Source of the DNA: Multifurca ochricompacta | Taxonomy: Eukaryota; Basidiomycota; Agaricomycetes; Russulales; Russulaceae | Length of the DNA: 64,000 nucleotides | NCBI GenBank assembly: GCA_022496185.1 | Contig: WTXG01000042.1 | Coordinates: 1-64,000, forward strand | Direction: 5' to 3' | Part shown: positions 43,655 to 56,000 of the stretch, piece by piece | How positions within the stretch are numbered: position 1 is the first letter of the stretch | Layout: every line of letters starts with the position of its first letter | Made by a program: the position numbers and the translations under genes | Notes under the pieces: model-generated | Database searches by the model: none | Told to the model about the DNA's origin: nothing | The model's input: the letters and a program-made list of their open reading frames with translations, nothing else

Positions 43655-46462
43655 ATGGCAGAAGTCAAAGATCCCATCCTCGACCTCGAGGCACATAACG
43701 GAGGAGAGCCATCGGGATCAGGTAGGCCTTTCTGTTTCCAACCCGTTAGGTTCACAAACGTACGATCTTTGAAGGCGCAGAAGAGAAAGACACCACTGAG
43801 AGGCCTGCCCCCCCAGCAGATGCAGAGGGTGATGGCATCTTGACGATACTCGCATCGTCTTCATTGACAATCGTGAAGCTCATGAAGAGGAATATGATGA
43901 GAGGGCTGCCAAATTCTGGTCCGTTTATGTACAAGAGGCGGAAAGTCACGATAAGGCACTGGTTGAGACTTGGAAGGATGATATGGAAGGGATTATCATC
44001 TTCGTATGTTTGCATGTTTCTCAGCCCTTTGCTTTTCAGTCAATTTTTATTTGCCGCCAATCTTTCAGGCCGGCTTGTACTCAGCCAGCTTGACAGCTTT
44101 TCTTGTGGAAAGCTACAAAACTTTGTCACCAGATCCCATAACAATGAACGTGTACTACACGAAGCAATCTGTGGCATTGTTGGCTCAAATATCAGCACAA
44201 CTTGCAGCCAATGGTTCACCAGTTCCCTCTGCATTTAACATTCCACCATCCTTCCCGGACTTTTATCCAACCAAGACAGCTGTTAGGATCAATATATATT
44301 GGTTCATGAGTCTGGTGTTCAGCTTGACGGCTGTCCTCGCTGCGACACTTGTTCAACAGTGGGTCCGCGACTACATGCACGTCTTTCAGCGATATAATCA
44401 TCCCCTCAAACGTGCACGGATCCGGCACTTTTTGTACGAGGGCGCTGAAGGCTGGTACATGGCCGTCGTGGTCGATGCCATACCCGCTCTCATACATGTT
44501 TCCCTTTTCTTGTTCTTCCTTGGACTCGCAGAGTTCCTCTTCAAAATCAACACTCTCACAGCGACCACTACTACCATAACGATTGTCATCTGCGCCATCC
44601 TTTATCTCTGGACCATTATCGCGCCTGTACACGATGCACAGTCTCCATACCAAAGTCCTCTATCTGGCGTCTTTTGGCACCTCTTCCAAACGATGAGCAG
44701 ACGGACACACAGCGATCATAGTACTGGCGGTGCTCGAAAGAGAATCAGCAAGAACATGACAGAAGGCCGTGTGCAACTCGCTATGAATGAGTCTGTCGAC
44801 CGCAAGAAACGTGACGCTCGCGCCATACGTTGGGTCATTGACAACCTGACAGAAGACAGTGAACTTGAACCCTTCGTTCTCGGCATCCCTGGCTCGCTTG
44901 GCTCAAAGTGGGGTAAAAGTGTTTGGGAAATAGTTGCGGAGGGGGGGAACGGCCAGAATGTTGCACACACTGTCGAGCAACCCGAATTGGCGCTCATGTC
45001 GCAGAGTCCTGCCATTGCACACCTTGCTATAGCCAACGCATCCATGGAACGTGAAGACACTCTTCGTGACCTCGGTAGCAGAATAACCCGGTTACTCAAG
45101 ACGTGCACGGACCCTGGAATTCTCCCTACTGAGGACGCTCGACGCAAGCGTGCCCACGCTTGTATTGATGCTGCATTGTCTCTCGTTCTCTCCATGGAAC
45201 ACGACTGGGAGTGGTTCTCAGAGTCCGAGACTATGGCGCAAACCCTCATCTATCTCGGTGATGTCGAAAGGATACGCGATGCACCTACGGCAGGATTCGA
45301 GTCAACGTTTGCCGTGCGCTGGACATGTATGTCGATCATTGCCGTGCGCAAGATGCTGCAGACCCCTGTGGTCCATGGCGCAGCACAGAGCGTCATTACT
45401 ACCATTGCCGATGTACGTGGAGAGAGGGAAGGGAACTCGGAAGACGTAGCTGCTAAAACTGCTACGATCATCGATCAGTATCTAAAGACAGCCTGGGAGT
45501 CAGCGCACACCCTGCACCTCGAGCTAATTCGCGAAGTGGAGCCGGACAAGACAGAGGAGCGATTTCACGAGATCATGAACGATCACAAGGCCGAAATCGC
45601 GGATTTGGAGTATACATGGAATATCCTTGGTTGGTCTGAAGAAATAGACGAAACACTTATCACTCTTGCACGTACCATGATATACGCAACAGGCGGTATC
45701 CTCGACTATCTTCCAAACACTGTTTTTCGGTGGCAGACTGACTCTCGTCGGATTCCTGATAAGGGAATGCGTGCGGTTCCGACACACCTCATGCCGCAAT
45801 TCATTCCTCCACGGTTACTCACACAACGGCTTTGGCTTTGCGTTTGGGCATTCCGTAACATCTCTGCATTAGGTTGGGGCAGTAGTATATATCAACCAAA
45901 GACCCTCGGGGAGCTCAGCGCGCCCGAGCTGCGCATGTCAGAAATGCGCCGCCTGATGGAGGAGACGCAAGGACCAATCACGACGCAGCTCTGGCGCCTG
46001 CAAGACCTCCGTGATGGAGGTCTTGCATACACACTCGAGTTGTTCATCTCTGCTATCAGGTCTAGCAAGGCAGCATCACACCATTCATCCCGTCCTCTCT
46101 ATATCGGCACCTTCCGCACCATCACCTCGGACTGGAAGGAACATCAACACGCAGTCTGGACGCAACGATTGTTGGTCAATCTCCTACAGCATGTTCTCCC
46201 GACGAGCAACGACGCGCCAGCCGATGAGATTCCCGGTTATATAATTGATGAATTCTTAACTTTCCTAGGGAACGTATTGGCAGAGAAGAAGGGATCCCAC
46301 GTCACAGATGCATTATCACTAATCCGGGCCTATGTCGACCTTCGCGGTGGCACCCACGAGATTGCGCAGAAGGCATTATTAACAATTTCGCCTCCCAAAC
46401 CTCCTAAGCCGCCCAGGACGCCGAAACGCCACCGCGCCGGCTCACGGGATGTGACGTCGTAG
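43655..46462 (+). CDS. DUF6535 domain transmembrane protein
   Basis: Exons 43655-43721, 43775-44003 and 44069-46462 encode about 896 residues. An acidic, disordered N-terminus (MAEVKDPILDLEAHNGG) leads to the DUF6535 domain: DERAAKFWSVYVQEAE, DKALVETWKDDMEGIIIF, AGLYSASLTAFLVESYKTL, then four hydrophobic segments (around AGLYSASLTAF; YWFMSLVFSLTAVLAATLV; IPALIHVSLFLFFLGLAEFL; TITIVICAILYLWTIIAP). A roughly 580-residue helical C-terminal region without a recognised domain follows. Exon 2 needs one extra base at a TT run (43839-43841) to keep frame; with it, the exon lengths and phases fit exactly. DUF6535 is typical of mushrooms; its role is unknown. The gene is divergent from the NACHT-WD40 gene. 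Confidence 0.88.
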
Positions 46463-46961
46463 TATTATTTTAATATGACTCGTCTACATTTTTACGATTG
46501 GGCCACGTGCGTGTAGTTATAGTCGTCTCGTCTACACTTGATGTTTAACAGTATGTACAACCTGAAGGTCGTGTGAGTCAGAAGCGGAGCGGGGAAGGAG
46601 GAAAAGGGAAAAGAGATGGGTTTGATGATAACATCAAGACAATAAGTAGCCTTTGCAAGTCTGGTAGGCTGTTTGCTACTTTGAATGCTTGAGCACATCT
46701 GAATGGGTGAGGACTAGTCTATATTTTATGGATGGAATGCTCGTCTTTTATATTGTAAGTGTAAGCATAGCTCTGCCCGCTCCTGCCTTCTACCATCGCC
46801 CCTGTCCCCATTCCCCTTCACGACAGTTTTTGCAGGTCGCTATCCACCTCTGGACTCTTGTCACCCCCTCAAGTTTCAACTCAAGATCTAATTGCTGAGG
46901 CACCTCCTTTTTTTAATTGAGTTTATAATGCACTGGGGCTGCGCACCATCCGTCTGACAGG
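46463..46961. other. 3' flank of the DUF6535 gene, no gene seen
   Basis: No supported frame. The sequence leads directly to the solo LTR at 46962. Confidence 0.5.
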
Positions 46962-47532
46962 TGTACGGATCCAATCCGCAGTGAGTGCGAGGCAAAGTAT
47001 TCCTTGGATGGTGAGAGGGAGAGAGAAGAGAGAAGAGAGCGCGCCCTTTGGAGATAACTAGATCGAATGTAAACGTATTGTGCTTGGATTCAAGGAAATC
47101 GCTGCTTGTTGGTTCCATTTGACCTTTGCGCTCGATGTTGTCAAGAAGTTCTTTAGCACACAAAAAGAAAGATAAAGAGAGAGAAATGCCGTTTGATTTC
47201 TGCTTGTAGTGGCTCACTGGCTGGTCTACTACAAGTATTGTATGTGCCTTTAAATACTTGCAGAGAGACCTAGTTATGAAGCAGAAAGAGAGTGAATTAG
47301 GATTAAAAGGAGACAAGTGAGATGATGCCAGGCAATAAAGGCGAGATGATGTAGACGGTGAGGTAGAAACCTGACAATTAAGACGGGGAGGTAGTGAAAC
47401 GGTGTAAGGAATAGACGGGCATGCGGCCCGGAATGTAAAATGATAAGATATACGAAGCTAGATTTAAATGCTCTAAATTCAGGAGAGACGATAGCTAGCT
47501 GTTTCATGCTCAACGTCCGAGCCATCCTTACA
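46962..47532 (-). mobile_element. Solo LTR (571 bp), second-family Ty3 group
   Basis: On the plus strand it runs TGTACGGATCC...CCATCCTTACA. It shares the GA tract, TTTAGCACACAA, CTGGTCTACTACAAG, GAGAGACCTAG and CCCGGAATG blocks with 8866-9517. CAGG lies on both sides (46958-46961 and 47533-47536), and one more base matches on each side if the end is moved by one, so the duplication is 4-5 bp. Confidence 0.85.
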
Positions 47533-47536
47533 CAGG

Positions 47537-48237
47537 TAATGGCCATCTATATAATTGTAACATCTGGATGGGAGATCAGGGGTTCCAATATAGATGGCTC
47601 AATGAGTCGGCAATTGCCTTATGCACAGACAAGACAATGAAAAGAACTGGTATTTCTGGGTAATAACTTTACATTGAAACTAAAGCTTAAGGCTTCTAAG
47701 GAATCCAGTATATAATTAAAAAAAGGTAAAGTGATGTCATGCAACTAGAAGGTCTTCAGATGATGTTGAGTACAGACAACAAAGCATCAAGGGCACTGCC
47801 TGTGAATTGTAGGTGCAAGAAGACAGTAGAACAAATGAAAAAAGTAGTAGTACAGATCACATGACATAGGACTGATGAGCATGTCTGGTTACTGACTGTG
47901 GAGGTTACTGGTAGTGTGTAAGGCTAGACAAAGACAAGTTACTTTAGAGTTAGAAGATTCTATATTACTACACACCTAGACAAAGACAAGTTCTGTATGA
48001 CTACAGGTTAGTGGTGATTGGCAGGGGTAACCACAGGTTACCTGTGAAAATGTGTGCAAGTTCTTTACTTGCATTGTGTATTTTGGATGGGACATCCTGG
48101 ATCAAGGAGATAAGTATCATATGTCTGGCAGTCTTGGGTTCAATTCCCAACATGTCTATACTTTTCCTGAGATTGAAAGTCCCTTGATCAGGGTGCTGAA
48201 ACCTCAACAAATATATAGTTCTGACCAACATAACTGA
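47537..48237. other. Intergenic, no protein gene; possible Pol III B box
   Basis: No convincing frame is present. At 48134-48150 TTGGG-TTCAATT-CCCAA forms a 5-bp stem with a 7-nt loop that fits the T arm/B box of tRNA genes. No A box or full cloverleaf could be built around it, so at most it is a tRNA-derived SINE remnant. Confidence 0.3.
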
Positions 48238-48245
48238 ATTATAAC

Positions 48246-48829
48246 CAGTGATGTGACGGCTCGGCTCGGCTCGGCCTGAAAGCCGCGGCTTAGGCTCGGG
48301 CTCAGTAACTGCTTCTGGCCGGCTTAGGCTGAAGCCGCAGCTTTACAGCTGGTTGTTTACTTAGAGACTTAGATGCTTGCGATAACGCGATAGCAACTGC
48401 TTTATCTATAGGAGATTTAGTGGCTTTATATACAATTTAGATGTACTATATCAGCTACGAAGTTAAAGTAAACGAACGCATGCATTATCTCGCAATGTGA
48501 TTTGATCACATGATCGATCTGAGATGTATATACTCAGTATCTTAATTGGTCTAAATGCAATCACAATTATGTCGGTATCTCTGTGCCGGTATTTTGGATC
48601 AACACCATCCTTACACTGTAAACTGCACAGTTGAAGTTCACAAAAATCCAGATAGAAAGTGTGATTCAGCCACCAATAGCCGCGGCCTAAGCCATGGCTT
48701 CAGGCTTTCCATAGCTTAAGCCTGAGCCATAGGCCACTGGAAGCCGTTCACACGGCCTATGTTGGCCCGGCTTCTTCAGGCTCAGCAACGGCCGGCTTAC
48801 GGCTTTGAGCCGAGCCACGCACATCACTA
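48246..48829. mobile_element. hAT-type MITE (584 bp)
   Basis: The element has terminal inverted repeats CAGTGATGTGACGGCTCGG and, from the other end, TAGTGATGTGCGTGGCTCGG. A perfect 8-bp duplication ATTATAAC flanks it (48238-48245 and 48830-48837). Eight-base duplications and CAGTG-type ends are marks of the hAT superfamily. Subterminal regions are packed with AAGCCG/GGCTT words in both orientations; the AT-rich centre has no coding capacity, so it depends on a transposase from elsewhere. A broken relative lies at 26455-26592. Confidence 0.9.
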
Positions 48830-48837
48830 ATTATAAC

Positions 48838-49139
48838 TACCATTCTAGGTAGTTTGGATTATCTAACCTCGGGTAAAAGCATCCTTAATCCTTAAGAAGT
48901 ACGGTAAAAGAGCATGCTATGGTAATCAAGACAGTAAGGATTGTGTCTAATCAACTAAGTATTCACAAGAAAGTAAAAGCTAAGGGCTGCTGCACAGCAC
49001 ACAACCCAACTATCAGTACTGCATATCTAGCAGTTGACTCAAGTTGGCTATTGATCCATCTCCAACACCAGGATGGCCCAAATCCAGGACAATAGCCATG
49101 TTTCATACATCACTTACCGACAGGCAAACCCTCCAGCTT
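48838..49139. other. Intergenic, no gene seen
   Basis: About 300 bp of ordinary sequence downstream of the permease stop, probably holding its 3' UTR. Confidence 0.5.
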
Positions 49140-51251
49140 CTAAACAATCCCTACCACCATGACATCAACTTTTCCATCTTGCCCGTTGGAACTAAAACGA
49201 CTGTCAAATCCTAGTTGCGTCTCTAGCTCTATGATAGCATTCTTGACCACCGTCTCGTCTGATCTGAAGAGCTTCGAGAGCGTAAAGTAGACCGTCGACG
49301 CCAGAACGAACTGCACGTGTTGATGTAAGCACGCGTCTAGAATCGCAAAAGATGAGGGCACTTGCCCCCAGCATGTATGAAACACGTACAAGCGCGTCAC
49401 AGCGCTCACGTGTACGTTCGAGCTTGCCTTCAAGCTCTGTATGAGACCGGGAAAAGTAGGTAACAAGAGGTTATCAATGCGACAGCGGCGCGCCAGTTCT
49501 GCGAGTATCAAACAGTCAGAATCTCTGCGCGCTGAAAGGGAAGACTTGCCACTCCATGGGTGTACCAATACCTGCCGTGAGGCCGATACATTGAAGGGAC
49601 GTCGACCCGTGTGCGGTGTACAAGCCAATACTAAAGTACAAGTCGAGCTCTAGCTGTGCTGGAAAGGAGAGCGCGGACATACATCGGTGATCATTATCCC
49701 AGTAATCGGTGCGATAAAGATGGTATAGCCGGTAATGAAAGACAAAAATCCCGGGGCACTGTAGGGATGCCATGAAGGAGTGAATACAGCTCAGGAGATC
49801 CACTTACGTCGCAAGTATTTCCCATGGGCAGAGAGCCCATCCACCGAGAAAGGCGCAGATAACTTGCCCACGCCGGATGTTAATGTAGCGTGGGTAAAGC
49901 GCAATCATATCATTTCCGGCGTTCAGCGAATTCGCTGAGACATTCGTCCCAAGCGTAGTAAGAGCAAATACGAAAGATACGAGGAAGGCGCAAGGTCGAT
50001 TGTCCCATTTGTCGATGAGCTTGAGGGGATCCCAGAGAACTTGATCATATAGGGAGACGCCTGCGCTCGTCATCGCGATACCAATGAAGCTGGTCAATGT
50101 GAATGCGATAGGAATTATTATGAGTTGAACATATAGACTGGTAAATGGTCCAAGCGTCTTTAAATCGAAAAAAAAAAAGTAAACTTTCACGGACGTTCTT
50201 TCATTCTTCGCGTATCTCTGATTCTATACTGTCAAGTGTGAGCAGAGATGACTAAGCACTGTACCACCCACGGTAACATCCGGCATGTTGACGCCGGCGG
50301 TTGCGAAGAACCCAAGTGCACTGTTGAATGCACTAAGCCATGCCCACGAGAGCCCACCCCCACTTGATACGGTATTTTGGTAGAGGAACCCGCCATTCGG
50401 AGACTGTTTCAGAAGTGCCCAAATGAGCAGTGCTAACCAAGTTGGTGGTACTATGATCGATTTGGCCAAGAATAGCCATTGTAACTTCCGGGGTGAGATG
50501 AACATGAAAGGAAACTGAATGAGCCAATACACAAAGTAACAAATCAACTCTAAAGAGATGTGAGCATCGTTGAAACAACATATAAATTTTGAACATACCA
50601 ATCGTAGTTATCCTCGCATTTTGGGGAAGATGGTTCGGGAAATGAGCTACAGATGGAAAGATAGCCTTCAACATCTAAGCGAACCGAAGTCAGATATTTG
50701 ACACAAAACTGTCGAATGAACATCACACCTGATAAACACACTCAGAACCGATAAATGTCTGGATTCCGAACCAGAACATCGATAAAATAATGAGGCTGAT
50801 GACACTGAAATAGCTGAGCCAGAAGCCGAACGAGGAACGCGTAAGAACGGGGAAGGGTACGCGGAGCTGGGCGCCAACGGTGCCAATTAGTACTACCATG
50901 ATCGCGAGGATAAGGTGCCCTAGAGCAATGGCCAGAAGCGCCCCCTGCCTGCAAGTTGTAAATCAGCCATGTTGAAGCGCGACATTCAGTGACGGAGAGT
51001 AATCCACACCAGGAGAGTCCTATCGCAACCATCGACGACGCAAGTGGGAACACAGTAACCCCGGTGGCACATGAAATCCAGTACGTAGTGTAGCTGAGCG
51101 TTGTCCATGTCCGCATATGTGGAGGCACAGGGTCCATGTCCTTATTGCTCCAAGCACTGCTCGGTGCGAATGTTGATGATTCTGGTTCAAGTTTCCATGC
51201 AGACAGACGAGTAAATGCAAGAAGACGAGATGAGAGAGATTGGTTACCCAT
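49140..51251 (-). CDS. NCS1-family nucleobase/allantoin-type permease
   Basis: About nine or ten exons on the minus strand, ATG at 51251 and stop at 49140, give a protein of the usual 500 or so residues. Family landmarks: NKDMDPVPPHMRTW at the N-terminus, PLASSMVAIGLSW, ALGHLILAIMVVLIGTVGAQ, VPFPVLTRSSFGFW, MFWFGIQTFIGSECVY, YWLIQFPFMFISPRKLQ, GVNMPDVT followed by RYAKN, FIGIAMTSAG, LWDPLKLIDKWDNR, LGTNVSANSLNAGNDM, PRYINIRRGQVICAFLGGWA, CPWEILA, GYTIFIAPITGIMI. It would be a plasma-membrane, multi-span importer; uracil, allantoin, uridine or thiamine cannot be told apart here. One break near 49465 (a TT run) shifts the frame just before LPTFPGLIQSLK; otherwise the exons join cleanly. Confidence 0.88.
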
Positions 51252-53092
51252 GGTATGGGTCCAAGAGAAAGAGGACGAGAAAAGGTGGTTAGAGGGGGTT
51301 ACCAAGCTTTCCGTGTGCTTGTCTTTATCCCTGTACCTGAGGGATGACAATATCGATAGTGTTGTCATCCGCGGCTCCTGCCTTGTACCAGCGAAAGAGC
51401 CAACCGCCTCGTGGTTGAGGCTGCGACACTCGCAATCACACCATCAATATATCTGAGTTCAAGGTTGGTGACGCTCAAAATTGGGGATTGAAACGGCAGT
51501 TTAAGATACCGGGCAGGGTGAGTGGCACGCCACGTCGGATACTGGTTGGTACATGCGGTCGCTGTTCTCTTTATGCGGCTTGATGTGGATCAGGGCTCCA
51601 TTGGAGAAAAGTGCATGAAAGTGAAGGACCTTGGTCTTCTGCTTCTGGGCGTGACGTGCAGAGGATCCAACCCTCAGGCTGCATACGGTAACTCCTCAGA
51701 GCACAAGAAAACATTCTTCGTGGATACAATTTGATACGGCACCATGTGCCAACCAGCGAAACATGTTGTAAGGCGGGCGCCGAGGTGCCCTTTCGCCCGG
51801 ACCACAATTCTTCGTTTTCCTACCTCGCTTGCCACTTAGATCGCACTGACTTGACCAGCCCACTATTTCTCAGTATCTGAGCCCCACGTTTCTGTTCATT
51901 CACCAATGCGAGCGGGTGGTATTTGAGAAAGCGACAGCAAGCAAGACAAGGCCGAGGTAGCCGATGGGGTAATCATCACTATAGGAAGAAGATCCGCTCG
52001 AACTTGGAAAGAGAGGTGACGGAGTGACGCGAGATGAGGCTTCTTATCCCCGTAATTGGCGGCGATTACTTAGGCTTGCGGCGCCTCTCTGGCGCGTCGA
52101 AATGCGCGTTGTGCTCAGGTAATAAAAGCACAATGCCAGGTGTCTCCCTCGTGATAGCTTGTGGAAGTCTCGTTCTGATTATACGACCATCAGCCACGTG
52201 ATCACAAGCTACTTGTCACGGAGTCGAGGTCCAGCTTGTTGGCATATTCATTCATTTATTCCAACCACCACTGCTACCCATCAATTCTGTTTTGGTCGAC
52301 GTGATCCTCTAGCTGAAGCCAAGCGCTAGAGGTGTCTGGCGCGAAAGTTAGATGTGCGGGCCCTGAACGAATTCGGTAGCGGGAGATACTTTCAACTGAG
52401 GTGACGACACGCTCCTATATTAAGAATCCCTTGACGCAGAAGCGGGGAAACTGGATGCGCCGGGGTGTTTCCGGGGTCATTATAGGCGACAGCGAGTGAG
52501 CCGGAGCGTGTAGAGAGCACGGCTCCTTGTTTCTCCATACACTAACTTCCAATCCATCACCTTCGCTTCTTTGGCTCTGGGTGGATGCCATAGCCAGTGT
52601 AGTCGACAATAAACTTTTGGCCACTCCAATAAATCCGTGAAGAGACCCGTAAAATTTTAAGCTCGAGGAGACAGCTGGAATGTCAATCATACAACGACTG
52701 CTGCTAACACCTACATCAGGAAGCGCGTGCCTATGGGCTGACCGGACAAACAGTAAGCATCAGCACTCGAACGCTTCTAGTCTCTGTGACCTTTGTATTA
52801 TGCAGAATTGACGTTTATTTCTCAAATCCGCATCTGTTTTTGTCCAGGGTTCATACCCATTTCTCCCTCGATATAGTCAATTGTTGCAATTATGGTCCTT
52901 GATGACCCTTCATCTACTGGTTCTACTTTTTTTTTCTCAAAGTTTCTTAGTAGTATATAAAGTACGTATTTCATGTAATAGCGGAAGTTCTCGGGCTTAC
53001 ATGCGCGCGGGTCTACTGAGCGTTCCTGTCAGCTGCTAGATAATAGGTCATAGCATTTCACATAGTATATATGGAGGTGTTCGTGTTCACCG
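51252..53092. other. Intergenic, no confident gene
   Basis: The first 150 bp are the permease promoter. Frames at 51807-51571 and 52690-52415 (both minus) have no recognisable domain, codon pattern or splice partners. A tail fragment of another gene cannot be excluded. Confidence 0.4.
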
Positions 53093-56000
53093 TCAGGAGT
53101 CCTCACTCGAAGGATACCAACCCCTTGGTCTCTCTTGATGGTGTGAGAGTAAGCATGCAATCTCAGGATTACCATTTTCTGACGCCGCACGGGAAGGAGT
53201 CCGTTCGTTTCCGTCCAGTATATTCATGTCGGCCCCATGCTCGACCAATAACCGCACAACCTCGCGATGCCCGCCTGCACACGCCAAATGCAAAGGAGTT
53301 CCATCTTCGTCCGGCAAATTCACATCCATACCGCGTCGGATGAGCAATCGCGTCACCTCAAGATATCCCCTTCGCGCTGCTAGATGTAACTGAGTCCAGC
53401 CCCACTTCTGCCGAACATCACCTCTGCGCCGCGCTCAAGTAGTAGCCGCGCGACCTCTGGATGGCCCCATTCCAATGCTGCGTCGAATGGTCTAGCAGGC
53501 CCATAGATCTCGTCCCGTGGATCCAGGGAGTTGACCTCTGCCCCGTTCTCGAGTAGAAGTCGTACCACTTCTAAGTGTCCATGGGTGGACGCTGCGAGCA
53601 ATGGAGGTCGCTCCCCCTCGTTCACCCCTGCGCCATGCGAAAGTAAGAACTGCACAACCTCCAAATGGCCCTCCCCTGAAGCTGCGCAGAGTGGAGTTTC
53701 TGGGGTACCTTGAAGACCATTAATGTTTTGTGATTGATTGATGACCAGTGCTTCACCATGCCAAGAAATCCAACCAGTGCAGCGTAAATAAAGGGGGAGT
53801 CGCAGGTTGGGACGGGTGCGTGGTGGTCGTACGTCTGCTCTCGAAGGTGTCAATGTCATAAACCCAGAGCCATGTTGCAAAATACGGTTCATTGGGATTG
53901 AAGAGGCGTTCCATTCCATCTTGTAAGTGTAGCGATACGTCTTCAAATTGAGCATGATCGACCCAGTACCTTGCAGCATAGTCAGCTAGGGGATACGTCT
54001 GGATGCTATTTTTGTCAATGCCGCCATCCAGCCGGAGCAGCGCGCCAAGGCAGATTTGTGCAAGGGCGTATGCGAAGGCGTCAAGTGGATGCAATAGCGG
54101 GAATAGGTTTCCCTTGAGGTTGCTAGGCGGTGGGAAGTTAAAAACTCCTTAACGGAGAAATGGGAAAATTGCACGACTTTCGAACCGTCGAGGTCAACAA
54201 CGGCGATTAAACTGGAGCAGATAGATAATACGGCTTCTTCAGAATCATCGGGGCGCCAATCCACCTCCAACCTGGGAGTCTCTCCATCAAACTGAAAGGC
54301 AAGAACTTCCGCAAGTTCCTCAACATTAGGGGACGACTAGAAATCGCGAGGCACTGGAAGAGACGGTGTGCATATTCCCAATTCTCTTCATCAATGCTTT
54401 GCAACGTACGCTCGTATGTCTCATCCAGGGTGCTAGGCAATGTGGAAAGCATGTGCCGAATACGTGCCGGAAGACAGCGACGCAACGTTTCAAACTGACA
54501 GAAAACCCATCGAAACCTGCGTAGTGATGTGAGCGGAGAATGTGTAGCAACACAACAGCAGTTCCTCACATCCGTCGGCCTTTTGTGAAAGTGTGTCGAT
54601 GACAAGCTTCTTTTCTTCCACTCTCCATTTCCGCATCTTAGAGTCCGAGTTGACCGTAAAACTGATGTAGTCTACGATATCCTGCATTTGTCCGCCTTCC
54701 TCATGAATGGATACACGATAAGATGTCAAAGGTTCGAGAATTGCGCGGATATCAGGCTCAGGACGGCTGGTAATGCATATGCGCAGGTTCGAATATTGAA
54801 GATTAATAAGCTGCTCCACAAATTCCAGGACTTTTTCGCGGGGAGTTGGCATGCCTGACGTATTGGGGCATTCGTCAAGTGCGTCCACTATGATGTAAAT
54901 CATGCCCTGCCCTGGGAGAGCGACCATGTCCTTCAGACACGTCGCAAGTTCATCGTCACGAGGTTCCGAACCACCATCCTCGTGTTTCGAGCGCAAGAGA
55001 TGGAGGGTGTCAGAGAATCGATCAGACTGAGCAGAGAGCTGGATGAGAAGAGAGGAAAGCATGCCGCGGACATCTTGCTTCGTGGCATTCCTAAAGTCAC
55101 AATAAAAATATCCCACCGAGGCGAGTCCAGCTAAGCGCATACTCTGAATATCGCAGATGACCGTGGAACTTGCCGATAAATGTAAGCATACCTGGACAAC
55201 GACAATGCTGATGCCACGTACCAAAGGACGGTTTTTCCCGAACCAGCTATGAGCGCATGAGGTGATCAGCAGCACTCAAGACATAGAAAGTAAGATAACT
55301 ACGTTTTCCGTGGATCCATAATAGGGAGCCTGTTTCCTTCCATTTCTCGAAGACTGTACTTTGCAGAAACCACGCTGCGGTCCCACTGCGGCGAGTTTCA
55401 CATGCAATATTGTGATTCTTTGATGGATCTGGTGCAGAGAGCCAACTTCGAAACTCCCTCTGATGCAGGCTATCTGAGAATATGTATCATTTCCTGCAAC
55501 TAACAATGACGACGTCAAGAAATGACGAACCCGACAGCTTGTTTACGTCCTTTGCCGTTTGCTGTATTGTCCCTAAAAATCACAGTTGCCATATTAATTA
55601 CTTTCAGAGGCACCGAACATACCAAGAGCCTGTTGGATATTGTCTGCTGACGCTTTATAATCTAACAGGGTCAAAGTTGAGTACGAAATGCGCGACTAGA
55701 GGAAATTTCCCACCACTCATGACCATCTTCACATTGTCAGTCAGGCCATGGACAACCTCTAGGGTCTGCGTAACGGTCATCCGAGACTCTTCCAGGGTGA
55801 GTCTATCCAATTTCTGTAATGCAGTCTCAATTTCTCTTTCTCCCAATAACTTTTTTGCGAACTTCTCTGCATTACATTGAGCCATGCACTGTACCTCAAG
55901 GCAAGTGAAAACACACTGATTCGTCCCTGTTTGATTTGCTTCGTGGCGAGAGCAAGGATTGAGAGCAATTCGACCAATATCTTCAAGGCTATCTCTTCCA

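Noticed and set aside
44216..44653. Open frame on the minus strand inside the DUF6535 gene
   Set aside because: It is the antisense shadow of a well-supported 798-codon exon and has no domain.
49320..49400. Second GC-AG intron in the permease gene
   Set aside because: Only the GT donor after CAA keeps the reading phase; the GC donor does not.
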